DNA from: Aedes albopictus
Taxonomy: Eukaryota; Arthropoda; Insecta; Diptera; Culicidae
NCBI RefSeq assembly: GCF_035046485.1
Contig: NC_085138.1
Span: 27,968,878-28,032,877 of the forward strand
Length of the DNA stretch: 64,000 nucleotides
Reading direction: 5' to 3'
Shown here: positions 12,201-23,700 of the stretch, piece by piece
How positions within the stretch are numbered: position 1 is the first letter of the stretch
Layout of the letters: each line of letters opens with the position of its first letter
Program-made: the position numbers and the translations under genes
Notes under the pieces: model-generated
Told to the model about the DNA's origin: nothing
What the model saw: only the letters and a program-made list of their open reading frames with translations
Databases searched by the model: none

Positions 12201-12484
12201 ATCTGGGGGAACAGGCAATTTCAAATATTAGTTGCTTGCATTGTATGATAAAGGCTGTATCTGCATTCTGCAACAATCTGGGCGCACAAACACAAATCTG
12301 TAACTTTGCAAAGGGTGTGTTTATGTTGCTAAAACTTTGCATTTTGTTTTTTCGCCTTTCTCGTACACCAAAGTGAACTGAGGCTATTATGTTTACTTAC
12401 AAAATGAATTTCTGATAGAAGGCTCGGAGGATCGAGTCAAATATACCAAACAACTTAGTTCGACGAATTGATGTGATGTCTATG

Positions 12485-12535
12485 TGTGCATATGTAAGTA
12501 CGTGTGTGTGTTTGTGTGTGTATGTATGTGTATAA
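12485..12535 (+). repeat. TG-rich microsatellite
   Basis: Interrupted (TG)n/(TATG)n tract. Confidence 0.85.
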
Positions 12536-12740
12536 AAAAGATCTCTCACTTTTAAGACACTTCACATTTTCCGATTTTTCAGATTCTAGCACGAATTTAA
12601 CCGGAATTTTATCGCAATGTTTGCTATTAAAAATGGTCCGGATCGGTGAAGGCGTTCCGGAGTTATGGCCATTTCAGTGATCTGGACTAGCACTAGTAGA
12701 ACTGGTCATATATAAAACGAAACCAACCCCCATCATGCAC

Positions 12741-12942
12741 CAGGGATGGAAAATGTCGCGGAATTTTATCGAAAAAATGTCGTGACATTATTCTATTTAC
12801 ACCGCTTTCGGTGTAAATTTCTGTTCATACGCATCAGACTAGTTATGGATAATCAATTAAGACGTCGACTAGGACGCCGATTGAATTTTTCGACTTAGTA
12901 CAGTAAAATTAGCAAATAAAGAAATGACATTTTCCATCCCTG
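12741..12942. mobile_element. 202-bp hAT-like MITE
   Basis: Perfect 17-bp terminal inverted repeats, CAGGGATGGAAAATGTC and its complement. The flanks TCATGCAC and CATGCGAC look like an 8-bp duplication that has since gained an indel or substitution. Non-coding. Confidence 0.7.
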
Positions 12943-13039
12943 CATGCGACACATCAAACTACGCCGGTTTTTGTAGCCTTTCGCATGGTTGACGAGGCTT
13001 TAGCACCATGCAATATGGATACATTTGATATGCGGAAGA

Positions 13040-13400
13040 TGTCTGAAGTCCAAAAATGGCAACCATAATATCCAAGATTAAGGTCTGTAATCCAAGATGG
13101 CGGCCCAAAATTCAACATGGCGGTTGCTTATTGAAGTTTGAGGTCCCTCAACACCAATATCGACCAGAACATTCAAGATGGCGGGTTAAAATCCAAGATG
13201 GTGGCCCAAAATTCAAAACAGCGGCAAGTTTATCTCTAAATTAAAGATGGCGGCTGTTTATTTGAGTTAGTGGGCATACTTGGTATGGAGAAGATGTCTG
13301 GAGTCAAAAAATAGCGACCAGAATATCCAAGATGGCGTTCTAAAATCCACGATTGTGACTCAACTCTCAAGATGGACATTGTTGAAAATGCTTTGATATC
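13040..13400 (+). repeat. Degenerate ATCCAAGATGGCGGCC tandem repeat
   Basis: At least ten imperfect copies of a short unit built on AAGATGGCGG, often written (A/T)TCCAAGATGGCGG, spaced 15-35 bp. Open frames across the array are frame-preserving artefacts. Confidence 0.75.
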
Positions 13401-13449
13401 CATGTGCACAACAGAACATGTGCTCGATGAACAAATTGAGATTTGAATT

Positions 13450-13570
13450 ATGAAAACAAATCCACGTACTCCGGTGAGACTCGAACTCACGACTCCCAAT
13501 TCGCTAGACGGGCGCTTCTATTCCGTCAAGCTACGGAGTCACACGACTATCTCCGTCGCCAGTAGGCCTA
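13450..13570 (-). mobile_element. tRNA-derived SINE head or tRNA pseudogene
   Basis: Read on the minus strand, a block starting ACTCCGTAGCTTGACGG has an A-box-like TAGCTTGACGG and, 45-50 bases on, a B-box-like AGTTCGAGTCT. The first and last seven bases of the tRNA-like part (ACTCCGT and CCGGAGT) pair at six positions. The anticodon arm is imperfect, so this is a tRNA-related SINE promoter region or a decayed tRNA rather than a working tRNA. The body is lost into the neighbouring minisatellite. Confidence 0.5.
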
Positions 13571-13589
13571 GAACTAAACTCGATTCCAC

Positions 13590-13975
13590 AGTCGCAGGGA
13601 ATTCTTTTAGCATTTTTTTTTCCGGAAGTATCCCAGGGATTTCACCCGGGATTTTTTCCACGGATTTGTTCCAGCATTTTCTCCGGAACACCTCCATTGA
13701 TACTTTGCGAGTTTGCTTTAGGAATTTCTCCTGGGATTCCTTCAACGATTCTTCAACTATTGTGTCAAGGGTACCAGAACACCATCAGTTTCCCTGCTTC
13801 CCTTTTTAGGGATTCCTCCCAAGATTTATTCAGATTATCTTTCAAGGATTATTCCCAGGATTTTTTAGAGATTTCTCCCGTGATTCCTTGAAGGATTTTC
13901 CCGAGACTTCTTCCGGCATTCTTTCAGTTATTCATCCCAGGATTCATTTAGGGATTTCTTCGAGATACTAGGTTC
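13590..13975 (+). repeat. 12-bp minisatellite (ATTCCTCCAGGA type), block 1
   Basis: A degenerate tandem run of units such as GGGATTTCTCCC, GGATTCCTTCAA and GGGATTCCTCCC. It is the same family as the arrays at 16380-16990, 38130-41390 and 53285-56050. Confidence 0.7.
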
Positions 13976-14021
13976 ACTCCCTGGCCCGTTCCTTTCCTCC
14001 TACTTTGTATCTTTCCATATA

Positions 14022-15356
14022 AGGTACCCCGGGGCAAGTGAGACCTAAAAAAATGCTAATTTGGTTTTGTCATGCCAAAAATTTCAGAACACAAATTCTT
14101 CAATAATTCCAATGAACCTAAAAGACGTTGTTGGTATATTTGTACTTATGAACGTGCATTAAAACCGTTTCAAAATTTTTACATTCCATATATTATGCAT
14201 ATAATGAAAAGTGTAGCAGATCTTCATTTACTGCGTTTCACGGGGCAAGTGGGACCTATTCAGAGTTTTTGTTCAAAGGGCTTAATATAAGTTGCAACAA
14301 ATAAGGTAACATAAATCATAAATCTCTTATATGAATGACTATGTTTAGAGATTAAAATAAGAGGAGGTTGAGGGTATCATGCATAAATTACTTAACACAT
14401 AAGAAATCGCTGGGGAAAAAACCTCAATCAACTCTAGCAGCTCATTCAAAATAAATTGATTTTTTTTATACAAAAAGAGCGCCGTAAAGTGAAGAGACAA
14501 AAGATTTCGAAACTTTGTCTCTATATTATATAGTTGATGAATCTCGCCAATAGTAAATCTGGGGTTTCGAGATTTTCAGTAATATCTTCTCCCTTACATA
14601 ATCTTACGATCATTAAATAATGTTTTTTTAATCATAAATTTTGAAAAGGCCATTTCCCTATTTTATTTTTTTATGGACGATTCTTGAATGCTCAGAAGAA
14701 TGCATTATGCAGCGTTGAGTGGAAAAATAATGGAAGATATTTAGAGAAAAACATAAAATAAAACATGCTTTTGTTTTTTTTTACCCATGGTTTTACCATT
14801 TTAAACAAGAATTTCTAAATAGAGGTAATAAAGTATAATTCGACAGTAGATTACTTAACGCGTCAAATTTTATTGACTTTCGTGCTAATTTCATCTTAGG
14901 CTGGACAAGGTGAGATGAACCCATAAAATTGTGTTTGTTTATTCTCATAGGTCCCACTTGCCCCAGATAGCGAAATGCACTGAGGCAACTGAGAGCAGTA
15001 AACTAAAGGTAATAAATCTAAATAAAATACAGGTTTTTCGCTTGAATTCATTTGCAAGAACTCCAAATACTATCTTGAAACAAAAAAAGTATTTGTAGAA
15101 TAACAAATCTATTTTTAAATGACGAAAGTAGTAGAACACGTCAATCTCACCTAGTGAATTGAAAATTACATATGAACAACAATAACGTATATGGTCTCTT
15201 TATGGTTGAAACAATAACATTTTTTGTATTCAAAGTATCCGTAGGTGTGATACCTATGTTTTCCATGAGGAATGTTAGTCTTAAAAATAAATAATAAAAA
15301 AAAAACCAAGCTATAGGTCTCACTTGCCCCCGATTCTCACTTGCCCCGGGGTACCT
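14022..15356. mobile_element. TA-duplicating TIR element with AGGTACCCCGGGGCAAG ends
   Basis: The left end AGGTACCCCGGGGCAAGTGA and the complement of the right end match perfectly for 23 bp, and both flanks are TA (14020-14021 and 15357-15358). The GGGGCAAGTGrGACC motif is repeated subterminally (near 14241, 14947, 15317). The 1.3-kb interior has only short open frames, so it is non-autonomous. It is the same design as 7428-7644 and 758-2800. Confidence 0.75.
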
Positions 15357-15960
15357 TACTTTCTCTCTCCTCTCTACACATACAACTCATGTATGTATAT
15401 TCACATGGCTATGCACGTCGCTATGAAACGGGTTCAAAAGCCGTTTCCTTTTTTTTTTCAACTTTTACAGCACAGTGTCAATCTCAGGGGGATGACGAAG
15501 GGCCAGAATCATCTACCCAGCATTCAATTCAACATGGCGTCCAATGTTTTGTTTTGATTGCTTAATTCATGGAAAACATGCGCTAGAAACATCGACACTG
15601 CTTCGCTGCTACATATAATATCGTGCAAAGTGATAAGGAAAGAGAAACTTTCATCAAAACCAACGATTTCGTTTGAAATGAGCACTAGCAACACACGAGC
15701 CACACACCCGAAAATCAGGAGCAAGTTAGGGTAAACCGACCAGAAAGTGGGTACCAAAACGCGCCGTACCAAAAATGATGTTGGGTGGAGCGGCGATGTA
15801 CCGAGTTTGACAGCCGTGTCACCCCACTGGTCAATCTATCAGATAACGCCTACGAGTTATGCTTTCAAGCGAACTTTGTCGCATTATCTTCAGAGTAAAT
15901 ACACTAATCTTTTATCGTACGTCTGGCATCGACGCACTCATGTGTGAACTCTCTGCCAAC
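15357..15960. other. Spacer with dispersed repeat
   Basis: No gene supported. The piece at 15830-15895 matches the minus strand near 6797-6870. Confidence 0.35.
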
Positions 15961-15976
15961 CATATCCCACCAATTG

Positions 15977-16238
15977 TCTCCAGTTAGCCTAGTGTTTAAG
16001 GCTATGGATCGTCAATCCGGAGACGGTGGGTTCGATTACCGTTCCGGTCGGCAAAATTTTCTGGAATCTCTGGACATAATGTATCATTGTACTTGCCACA
16101 CAATGTACAAATTCATGCAATGGCAGTCAAAGAAAGCTCTTCAATTAATAACTGTGGGAGTGCTCAAACAACTCTAAGTTGAAGCGAGGCTGGTTAAGTC
16201 CCAGTGTGGACATGGAGCCATAAAGAAGAAGAAGAAGG
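15977..16238 (+). mobile_element. tRNA-derived SINE (Feilai-like)
   Basis: The head carries an A-box-like TAGCCTAGTGTTTAAGG and, about 40 bases on, a B-box-like GGTTCGATTACC, with tRNA-like spacing. A non-tRNA body follows and the copy ends in AAGAAGAAGAAGAAGG. This plan (tRNA promoter plus GAA-rich tail) matches the Feilai-type SINEs of Aedes (family knowledge). It supports the organism call. Confidence 0.7.
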
Positions 16239-16379
16239 ATTCCACCAACACTCCGACATCCGCATGAATTCGTGCAGACGCAGAGGTATATTCGGTCTGC
16301 TGTGGATACAAACGATTGCAATCATCATTGGTCTGGCGATACTGGAGTAGCATCCACGGGTCAACAAGCTCTAGCTCAA

Positions 16380-16990
16380 ACTTCTCCTGGGCTTCCATCA
16401 AGAATTCCTCCCTGGATTATTTCAGAGATTCCTCCCGGTATTTCTAAATTATTTTTCCCCGAGATTATTTTATGGATTCCTTTCGGGATGCTTCCCAGCA
16501 TTCCTTCATTGATCCTTCCCATGGTTTATTTTTCTGGGATTCCTACAGGGTTCAGCCAAGGTTTCCTCCAGGAATTCTTTATGGAATTTCATTTGGAACT
16601 CCTACCGGAATATCCTCATTGATCTTCTCGTGATTCCTTTACGTAATTCTCTCAGGATTTTTTCACGGATAATTCTTGAGATTATATGAGGCATTCCTCC
16701 AAAATTCTTCTTAGGCTTTCTCCTGCAATTCCTCCTTCTATCGGGATTTCTTTATTGATTTAACACAGGTCCCCAATAGAGACTCCTCGAGATACCTATT
16801 CAGGGGGTCAAGGATTCTTCCCGGGATTGCTTTAGTTCATTTAGTCTCGTGATATTTTTTGAAGTTCCTTCATTAATTTCTCTCGGGATTACTTACGGAA
16901 TTATTTCAGGTTAGACTCCGGAGATTTATGTGGAGATTCTTTCGCAGGTTCCTCCTGGATATTCAAAGATTCATTCAGAAAAAAACTCCA
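16380..16990 (+). repeat. 12-bp minisatellite, block 2
   Basis: Degenerate ATTCCTCCmGGA-like units, C-rich on the plus strand. Long frames such as 16272-16622 translate as I-P-P-G-like repeats only because the unit length is a multiple of three. Confidence 0.7.
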
Positions 16991-17299
16991 AGGTCACTTT
17001 CAGCACCTTAGAGTTTTGGCGTTTTACTGCTGGTCAAAAGAAAAGTTTCTAGACGAAAACCTGAAACGATACAAACAAACGGGATTCGAGAGGGAACGAG
17101 GTGGACCCCAAAGCGACAAGAGGGGAGGAGGGGTGGTGACTATCAGTAGGTCGGCTCCAGAGGCACGTTCTCCTCCATTTGGGAAATTTGTGCCATGGGG
17201 GTCCATATACCCGTCATATGTACGGGCTCGCGTACAACACTCAGTTGAATATATTGAATTGAATATTTAGCATCACCCGAAAACCCGTACATTCATGTT
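16991..17299. other. Spacer with a dispersed repeat motif
   Basis: It contains GGCTCCAGAGGCACGT at 17154-17169, which recurs at 41612-41627, so part of it belongs to a dispersed repeat. No gene. Confidence 0.35.
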
Positions 17300-17307
17300 G
17301 CTATATC

Positions 17308-17678
17308 CAGGGATGGGAACACTCACTTTCAAAGAGTTACACTCACTTGATATTTTCTCAGCTCAGAAGCATGCAACCAAGAAATGATGTATGGACGACT
17401 TTTGTATTGTGGTTTTGTCTAAAACTTTCCCGAATAGAGTAGGGGTCGCACAAGCATACCGAAGTCGTGAATGTAAATTACACTCACCTCGTGGAGAGTT
17501 ATTTTTACAACTCTGTCACGACTTTGGTATGCTTGTGCGACCCCTACTCTCTTCGGCAAAGTTTTAGACAAAACCACAATGCAAAAGTAGTCCATACATT
17601 GTTTCTTGATTGTACGCTTCTGAGCTGAGAAAATCGCAAGTGAGTGTAACTCTTTGAAAGTGTGTGTTCCCATCCCTG
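17308..17678. mobile_element. Palindromic hAT-like MITE
   Basis: The element starts CAGGGATGGGAACACTCAC and ends with the complementary sequence. The two halves are inverted copies for about 170 bp each. It is flanked by a perfect 8-bp duplication GCTATATC (17300-17307, 17679-17686), which together with the CAGGG terminus points to the hAT superfamily. Non-coding. Confidence 0.85.
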
Positions 17679-18084
17679 GCTATATCACGAAATTCTGATA
17701 ATCAACAAAGATCTTAGAGACAAAAAAGTTTGATTCGCAATTTTGCCGCTGGTGACGCTAGTGAGAATGTAAAAATACGCCTTCTTAAACCAACTCTATC
17801 TCGCGATGCCGATTAGATAGAAAGTTCAAGTCTTCGGCAAAGTTGTTCACAAGGTCGTTGACATCATCTGACATGATCTGTTTCTGTAGAATACATCGAA
17901 AACCCCCTCGATATTCAACGACCGTTCTGAACAGTTTCACAAAAAGTCGGGATAATCCAACTTTGAACTGAAAACACAATATTGATAAGAGGGAAGCGAG
18001 GTAATTCGCTCTAATGCAGCGTATCTCAAAGTATGGGTCGCGACCCACTGGTGGGTCGATAATTGAGAGTAGCATTTAGAGGAG

Positions 18085-19225
18085 AAGAACGCAGCAGGAG
18101 CGGTAACGCTACAGCAAGGAACCCGGCAGAGCCTGGAACGTTACAAACAGAAGCGGAAGCAGCAGATCCGCCTCTTTCGGGGGGTGAAAAGCACCGTCTG
18201 GAAGAAGCGGAGTGTGAGGAAATGAAACTGCTGTGCCGTTCCCATGAAACACGAAAATTCTACGAGAAGCTCAACGCAACGACTTCGAGCCGCGACCCGA
18301 AATATGCAAAGATATGGACAGAGGCCTCTTGACGGACAGACGTGCGGTGATCGAAAGGTGGAAGCAGCACTTCGACGAGCACCTGAATGGCGTGGAGGAC
18401 GTAGGCACGGGAGACCACCGATTGGTAGTCAGGATCTGGGAAATCAAACAGCTACCTGAGGAGTGGAATGAAGGGGTATTCTGTCCCATTTACAAGAAAA
18501 GGCGACCAATTGGAATGTAAGAACTTCAGAGTGATCACTATTTTTAATGCTGCCTACAAAGTGCTATCCCAGATCAACTCCTGTAGTCTGTCACCTAAAC
18601 GAATGAGTTCGTGGGAAGTTATCAAACCGGCTTCATCGATGGCCGATCGACAATGGATCAGATCTTCACCGAACGTCAAATCCTCCAAAAATGCCGTGAA
18701 TATCAGCTCCCAACACATCACATTGTTCATCGATTTCAAGGCGGCATGCGACAGTATCGACCACACAGAGCTATGAAAAATCATGCACGAGAACAGCTTC
18801 TCCGGAAAACTCACTAGACTACGGCGGATGGTGTGCAACACTGCGTAAGGTATCCAGTTCATTCAAATCTCGCTGCCTACTCTTCAACATCGCTCTGGAA
18901 GGTGAGATGCGACGAGCCGGGCTCAACAGCCGGGGTACGATCTTCACGAAATCCGACCAATTTTTCTGTTTTGCAGATGAAATGGATATTATTGCTAGAA
19001 CATTTAGAACAATGACAGAACTGTACAGTATACATCCACCTGAAACATGCTCGAAAAGGACCTGCAAGAGCTTGGAGTTTTCGAGTGACGCGTGTTTAGG
19101 TCGATATTCGGCGGAGTGTAGGAGAACGGTGTGTGACGGAGAAGGATGAACCACTAGCTCGCTGCACTCTACCGCGAACCCAGTATCCAGAAAGTGGTTA
19201 AATCTGGAAGGATACGGTAGACAGA
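18085..19225 (+). pseudogene. RTE-clade (JAM1-like) LINE reverse transcriptase, 5' part, decayed
   Basis: Across several frameshifts and stops the plus strand reads KFYEKLNAT, then RAVIERWKQHFDEHLNG, then NFRVITIFNAAYKVLSQ, YQTGFIDGRSTMDQIFTERQ, LFIDFKAACDSID, and finally a piece resembling the FADEMDII stretch at the position of the catalytic FADD motif. The order fits the region before and through the RT of RTE-clade non-LTR retrotransposons, to which mosquito JAM1 belongs (family knowledge). The FADD site is altered to FADE and many frames are broken, so it is not functional. The coding line is cut at 19225 by a TIR element and resumes at 21041. Confidence 0.75.
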
Positions 19226-21040
19226 CCCAAGTAACACCGAAAACATCTTTTCAAATGTTATTTGAAAAAGATGTATTACAAGAGTATTATTAACGAATAT
19301 GAAAACATCTTCAGTTGAAAATAAGTTTGCATTAAGTAAAGTGGTAACAATCTGCTGTCAAAATCTTATTAGTTTATTTTATGTTATCATAACGTTCAAA
19401 ATACGTTGATTCCACAAGTTCATAGACTCATTGTATCTCCTACAATCAAGATGTTATGTGGAACATGGGCTCAACCAAATAAATACTAACAAGTTCAGAC
19501 ATGTTTATTTTACGTCAATAATACGTTCATAGAACAAGTACTTCTTGGTAGCAAGATGAATGAAAGATGATAGCACCCAATGTTTATGACTTTTACCCTG
19601 GCATTTTTAATATTCTGTGTTTTTGTTTCGTACCTATTTCGAGCGATTACTTATTCTGATATGCACATATGCTGATTGCTGATGTTTGATGGACTTGGTA
19701 ACTGAGCAATCTTGGTTTGATAGATCCGTCATTGCGGATGATATTCACCGATAGTGAAATCACCGCGCAGTTTTGGAAGCTTAAAAATTATCTCCCATGT
19801 CAGCTGAGGCTACAAATTGATATCAACTTGTCTACTTACCTGAGTGAAGACTGCTTTTCACTCACAATCCCAAACAGTTTTGCATAAACAACCTAACACT
19901 AGTGAAAAAAAACCAAAACTGACTTGTTTCGATCTTTTACCAAAACTGTTTGTTTTGATTTTGCGATTTTCACTTTGTGTTCGTGTTTGATGTATTAATG
20001 TTAAAAATAAGTGCCTCAAACCAAAACAAAACAACAGCCATCTGCTTCCTACAACATTGACAGCTAGATGATTATAATACGTCCATATGATGCTATTTCA
20101 ACGTTAATCTATAGCATTCAACAAAAATGTTACTGTGTTGCTTCTGGAACGTGATTTGAAAGTTTTGGAGACAATCATTCTTTAGGAGACGAATGGTTAT
20201 TAACATTGGATGGATTTACAGTGCCTGTTAAAATAATCTATACATCTTCATCTTAGATGACATAAAATTATAAAATCGTTAAAATCTAAATGATCAAATT
20301 CACACATTCCCAACATGTTGTAATATGCACGGCGTGCATTGCACGCTTATAAGCTGCATCAAAGGCTTTCCAAATTTAACCAAAAAATATTATTGCAACT
20401 TTTTTAGACGACACTGTATCACATAGCCAAGCCACCATATTGCATTCTTGCAAACCTAATAGAAAGAAGATACTAAAATGTAAGAAATGAACGAAATATT
20501 TTTCTCAATATACGTCGAACTGAGAGCGCATGAATTTATGCGCTAAAAATGTATTTTTCACCAGAAGAGAAAAATAATAGAAGAATAAAAATGTATTTTT
20601 CACCATAAATCATGGATCGCACTGGAGTTACTTACTCCTGAGTAATGAAAACGTATATTAATTATGCAATTTATCCTAAGCATGTACATCATTTTTGGTT
20701 GTTATCAATTTGCAAGAGAGGTTTTGTATACAGGATGCTTATTTTTATTTCGTTTGAGCTGAAGCTGTCAAATATTATCCAATAATTGGCAATTGGTTAT
20801 CGCTAACTTTCTGATAGCTTTGTTATAACAAGTAGATGTTGGCAGCGCTTTGTTATTGTTCTAACTATGTAATGGAAAACATCTTTTATAACAACAAAGA
20901 TGTTCTATAAGCCGCCATTTTTTGCGCTTTTTCGGTGTTATAGGTGTACAGATTTTAGTTCTGCTCATTCATAATCTAACAAGGGGATATGTATAGAACG
21001 TGTATTTCATACAACTATATAACAAAGTGTGTTACTTGGG
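19226..21040. mobile_element. CCCAAGYARCAC-family TIR element, copy 2
   Basis: The ends are perfect 12-bp inverted repeats, CCCAAGTAACAC and its complement. Flanking GA at 19224-19225 and 21041-21042 is a 2-bp duplication: removing the element and one GA restores an open RTE reading line (ACAGAGCATGCTACAAGAATG). The 1815-bp interior is AT-rich and has no transposase. It has a second, inner inverted pair, AACACCGAAAA near 19234 and TTTTCGGTGTT near 20931, and repeated AAAACATCTT motifs. Confidence 0.8.
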
Positions 21041-21215
21041 GAGCATGCTACAAGAATGCCGGACAACAACTCTGCAAAGCTGGTGTTCGCTGCTGATCCA
21101 GTTGGCGTGGTGCGCAAAGAGCACGATGGACGGACCAGGCGGAGCGTAATCTGGTGAGCATTGGGAGTGACCAAGGATGTAGAGCGGCAGTCACAAATCG
21201 AGTATGCATGTATCA
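21041..21215 (+). pseudogene. RTE LINE 3' coding end
   Basis: The plus strand reads RMPDNNSAKLVFAADPVG, then VVRKEHDGR with frameshifts. It is the C-terminal tail that follows the GRIRW-like motif left at 19198-19215 on the other side of the insertion. It joins the two parts into one old RTE copy. Confidence 0.65.
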
Positions 21216-21954
21216 CTAGCAAAATTATTGAATTTAACTTCAATGGCGCATTTTACCATTTCAATCTCCCAATGTAATGCCTCTGTGCATATGGATGGGT
21301 ACACAACATGGTACGCAAAGCGCAGGCAATAACAAACAAGAGTCATAAGGGGATGATGCGCTTCACGAGAGAGAGAAAGAGAGAGAGAGAGCTCCGCGCA
21401 GAAATTTTCAGAAGAGAGGGTATTCTAATCTCTGGAGAGAATGCTCTTGAATGCAATAATGTGTATTACATTACAAATTTAGAATTATCGCCGAAACCGA
21501 CCTACATGGCAATAAGATGTTATTATTTAACCTGACTGATTCATAATAAGGCAAAATTAGTCTTATTGGCACACCGATGAAACTATTACAGGACCAATTT
21601 GCTGTTATGCCACACAATAACCCATCAGCTCGATTCAGAGCGAATCAAAAGAATTTTTGCGTGAAATATTTTGAGCGTACAGAGAATGGTGTTGATGAAA
21701 AGAGCAGAGTGTGCAGCGGAGATAGAATTATAAAACTAGAAACGAGCGCCGATACTAGGGGTGAGTTTTCGACCTAATAAATATTAACGTTTACATTAGT
21801 TCCTTCTTCCTCACGTTTTCCTGTGATTCCACATGTGGTGTGAGTTAATGTCCACTTGACATCTGTTAACTTGAATGGTCTCACGAGAGGTTGGTTTTGA
21901 TGAAGCTATGCCATGGAAGACAATATTAGAAAATAGGGAAAGTGGTAGTAAGGT
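21216..21954. other. Spacer, nothing recognised
   Basis: No supported gene. A GA-rich tract lies at about 21367-21391. Confidence 0.3.
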
Positions 21955-21958
21955 TTAA

Positions 21959-22070
21959 CCCTTTGGAGCCGAAGGGGTCAATATGACCCCGGCGATGAAA
22001 CCGAGCATAAGAAACGTGTTGGAGACCAGCGAGGTTGCGGCAGCGAAGACAAAAATCCGGCTCCAAAGGG
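21959..22070. mobile_element. 112-bp piggyBac-like MITE
   Basis: Terminal repeats CCCTTTGGAGCCG are perfect for 13 bp and the flanks are TTAA on both sides (21955-21958, 22071-22074), the hallmark of piggyBac-type integration. The palindrome GGGGTCAATATGACCCC lies just inside the left end. A similar-sized relative is at 34831-34945. Confidence 0.85.
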
Positions 22071-22335
22071 TTAAGTAGATCATGAAGACTCCGTTGCAAT
22101 TTTGCAGACTATTTCTCAGCCTGGCATACGCCCCTATGAAAAGAAGAAGATGAAGAGCGAATGCTGTACTCTGTATTTGGGTTCGATTCTCTTACTCTGC
22201 TGTAGAACATGCAACCCTGAATATTAGCCTATTAAATTTTCCTAAATATTGATAATTTACACGATAATTTCTTTTTTAGTTGGAGTAAATTGAAAATGTA
22301 AAAACAGTTATTTATGCAACGAATTTCAAAATGAT

Positions 22336-22413
22336 GATTTTTACAGCACGAGTCGTACATTTATCCAACGAGGCTTGCCGAGTTGGATAAATATGACGAG
22401 TGCTGTAAAAAAT
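22336..22413. repeat. Long hairpin
   Basis: An almost perfect inverted repeat: GATTTTTACAGCACGAGTCG pairs with its complement at the other end, continuing through TTTATCCAAC/GTTGGATAAA, with a loop of about 12 bases. It is probably the core or an end of a MITE. Confidence 0.8.
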
Positions 22414-22632
22414 CGTGTTTTGCAACGAGTTGCATACAACATTTTTTGCAATGAGAAAAAAAATCACTGTAATAAGATCATTTCCATCAGTTTTATCATG
22501 CTTCCTGTAGGTTGAACGGGATCACCCACGTGTTCCATCAAGCTAGACACAAAACTTGAATCAAGCAAGCTGTGCTATAACTGTCACAGTTTTTAAGCTC
22601 TTGGCATGGAAGCACAGGTTGTTGTCCAAACA

Positions 22633-22689
22633 ATTGCATTATGATTTATAATGCAACCCAAATGAGTTGCATTATAAATCATAATGCAA
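22633..22689. repeat. Double palindrome TTGCATTATGATTTATAATGC
   Basis: Two 23-bp arms, TTGCATTATGATTTATAATG(CAA) and its complement, separated by about 10 bases. Each arm is itself nearly palindromic, so several hairpins are possible. Confidence 0.8.
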
Positions 22690-23700
22690 CTGCTTTTTAT
22701 AGTGAGGAAAAGTATGCCGTAGTGACACTAAAATGGCAAGTATAAAATGCAGGCCTGCTAAATATCAGTGTCAGTGCCTGTTTTTCAGCCGAAAATGAAT
22801 GACTGCGACGGTCGTTTTCAGTTCCTCGATGTGAGAACTGACAGAGTCCGGGAGCTCCATTCGTTCGCGACCCAACAAGGTCCTCAATCATGCACACACT
22901 ACTCATGCTGACAGGCCATTCGTCTCAAGCGGTGGCTTGTGAGAGTGAGTGCCCTATACGTTACCACAGGTGAAAACACTCAACTACAGAAAATTGAATG
23001 GAAAATTAGCCCTGTCATCTCTCGCTTTCAGCACGCTGCGCGCGAGAGTGAGTACCTATTTAATTTCGCTCCCGTGTTGCTGATCGAAAAGCAACATTGA
23101 GAGGAAAACAAAAACGGAGAAAATGAAAAAAGCAAAATATCGCTATCATAAAGGCCTGTCGAAAAATTGCAGCACTGATAAAATGGAATATACATAATAG
23201 GTTCAAGTTGCAAAAAGAATATTTAGACCAGCAGGATTTCACTGCACCATACGAAAACAGTCGATAAAGAAGAAACATTTTGTAAACTCCACGGAGTATA
23301 GATAGTGACAGGTTGGACATATGGTCTGCGATGCCGGTCCATTAGGAGGTGTGTGCACAAAAGAAAAGCACCAATCAGAAGAAGTAAGAAGAGCGAGGAT
23401 CGAATTTCAACTCTGGCATCATAATGTAAATTCTTCGTAATTTACCATTATTTCCAAGAATGTCAGTTCCCTTCCCATCAAAATGCCATCACTTCCAGCA
23501 ATTGTAGCACATGCGCTCTTAAGGCCTAGCAGCTCTGATACCTGCTATCTTCTGTCACAACAACAAGCCCCCCAAGAAAAAGGGATAGATGGCAGGGAAA
23601 ATCCTTCATCGGAATTACTGTGCAACAAAATAATCCTTTCCCCCAATTCGCTTTCCTAGACATTTGTTACATGAAGTGAAACTTCATCTCCTACCCTATG
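22690..23700. other. Spacer, nothing recognised
   Basis: Short open frames without recognisable features. Confidence 0.3.

Noticed and set aside
11742..12224. 160-codon minus-strand ORF
   Set aside because: No domain, competing open frames on the other strand, no splice or codon signals I could trust.
13450..13570. Functional tRNA gene on the minus strand
   Set aside because: A and B boxes and most acceptor pairs are present, but the anticodon arm does not pair properly; more likely a SINE head or pseudogene.
18063..18332. 89-codon ORF as a stand-alone gene
   Set aside because: It is a fragment of the RTE LINE, in line with downstream RT motifs.
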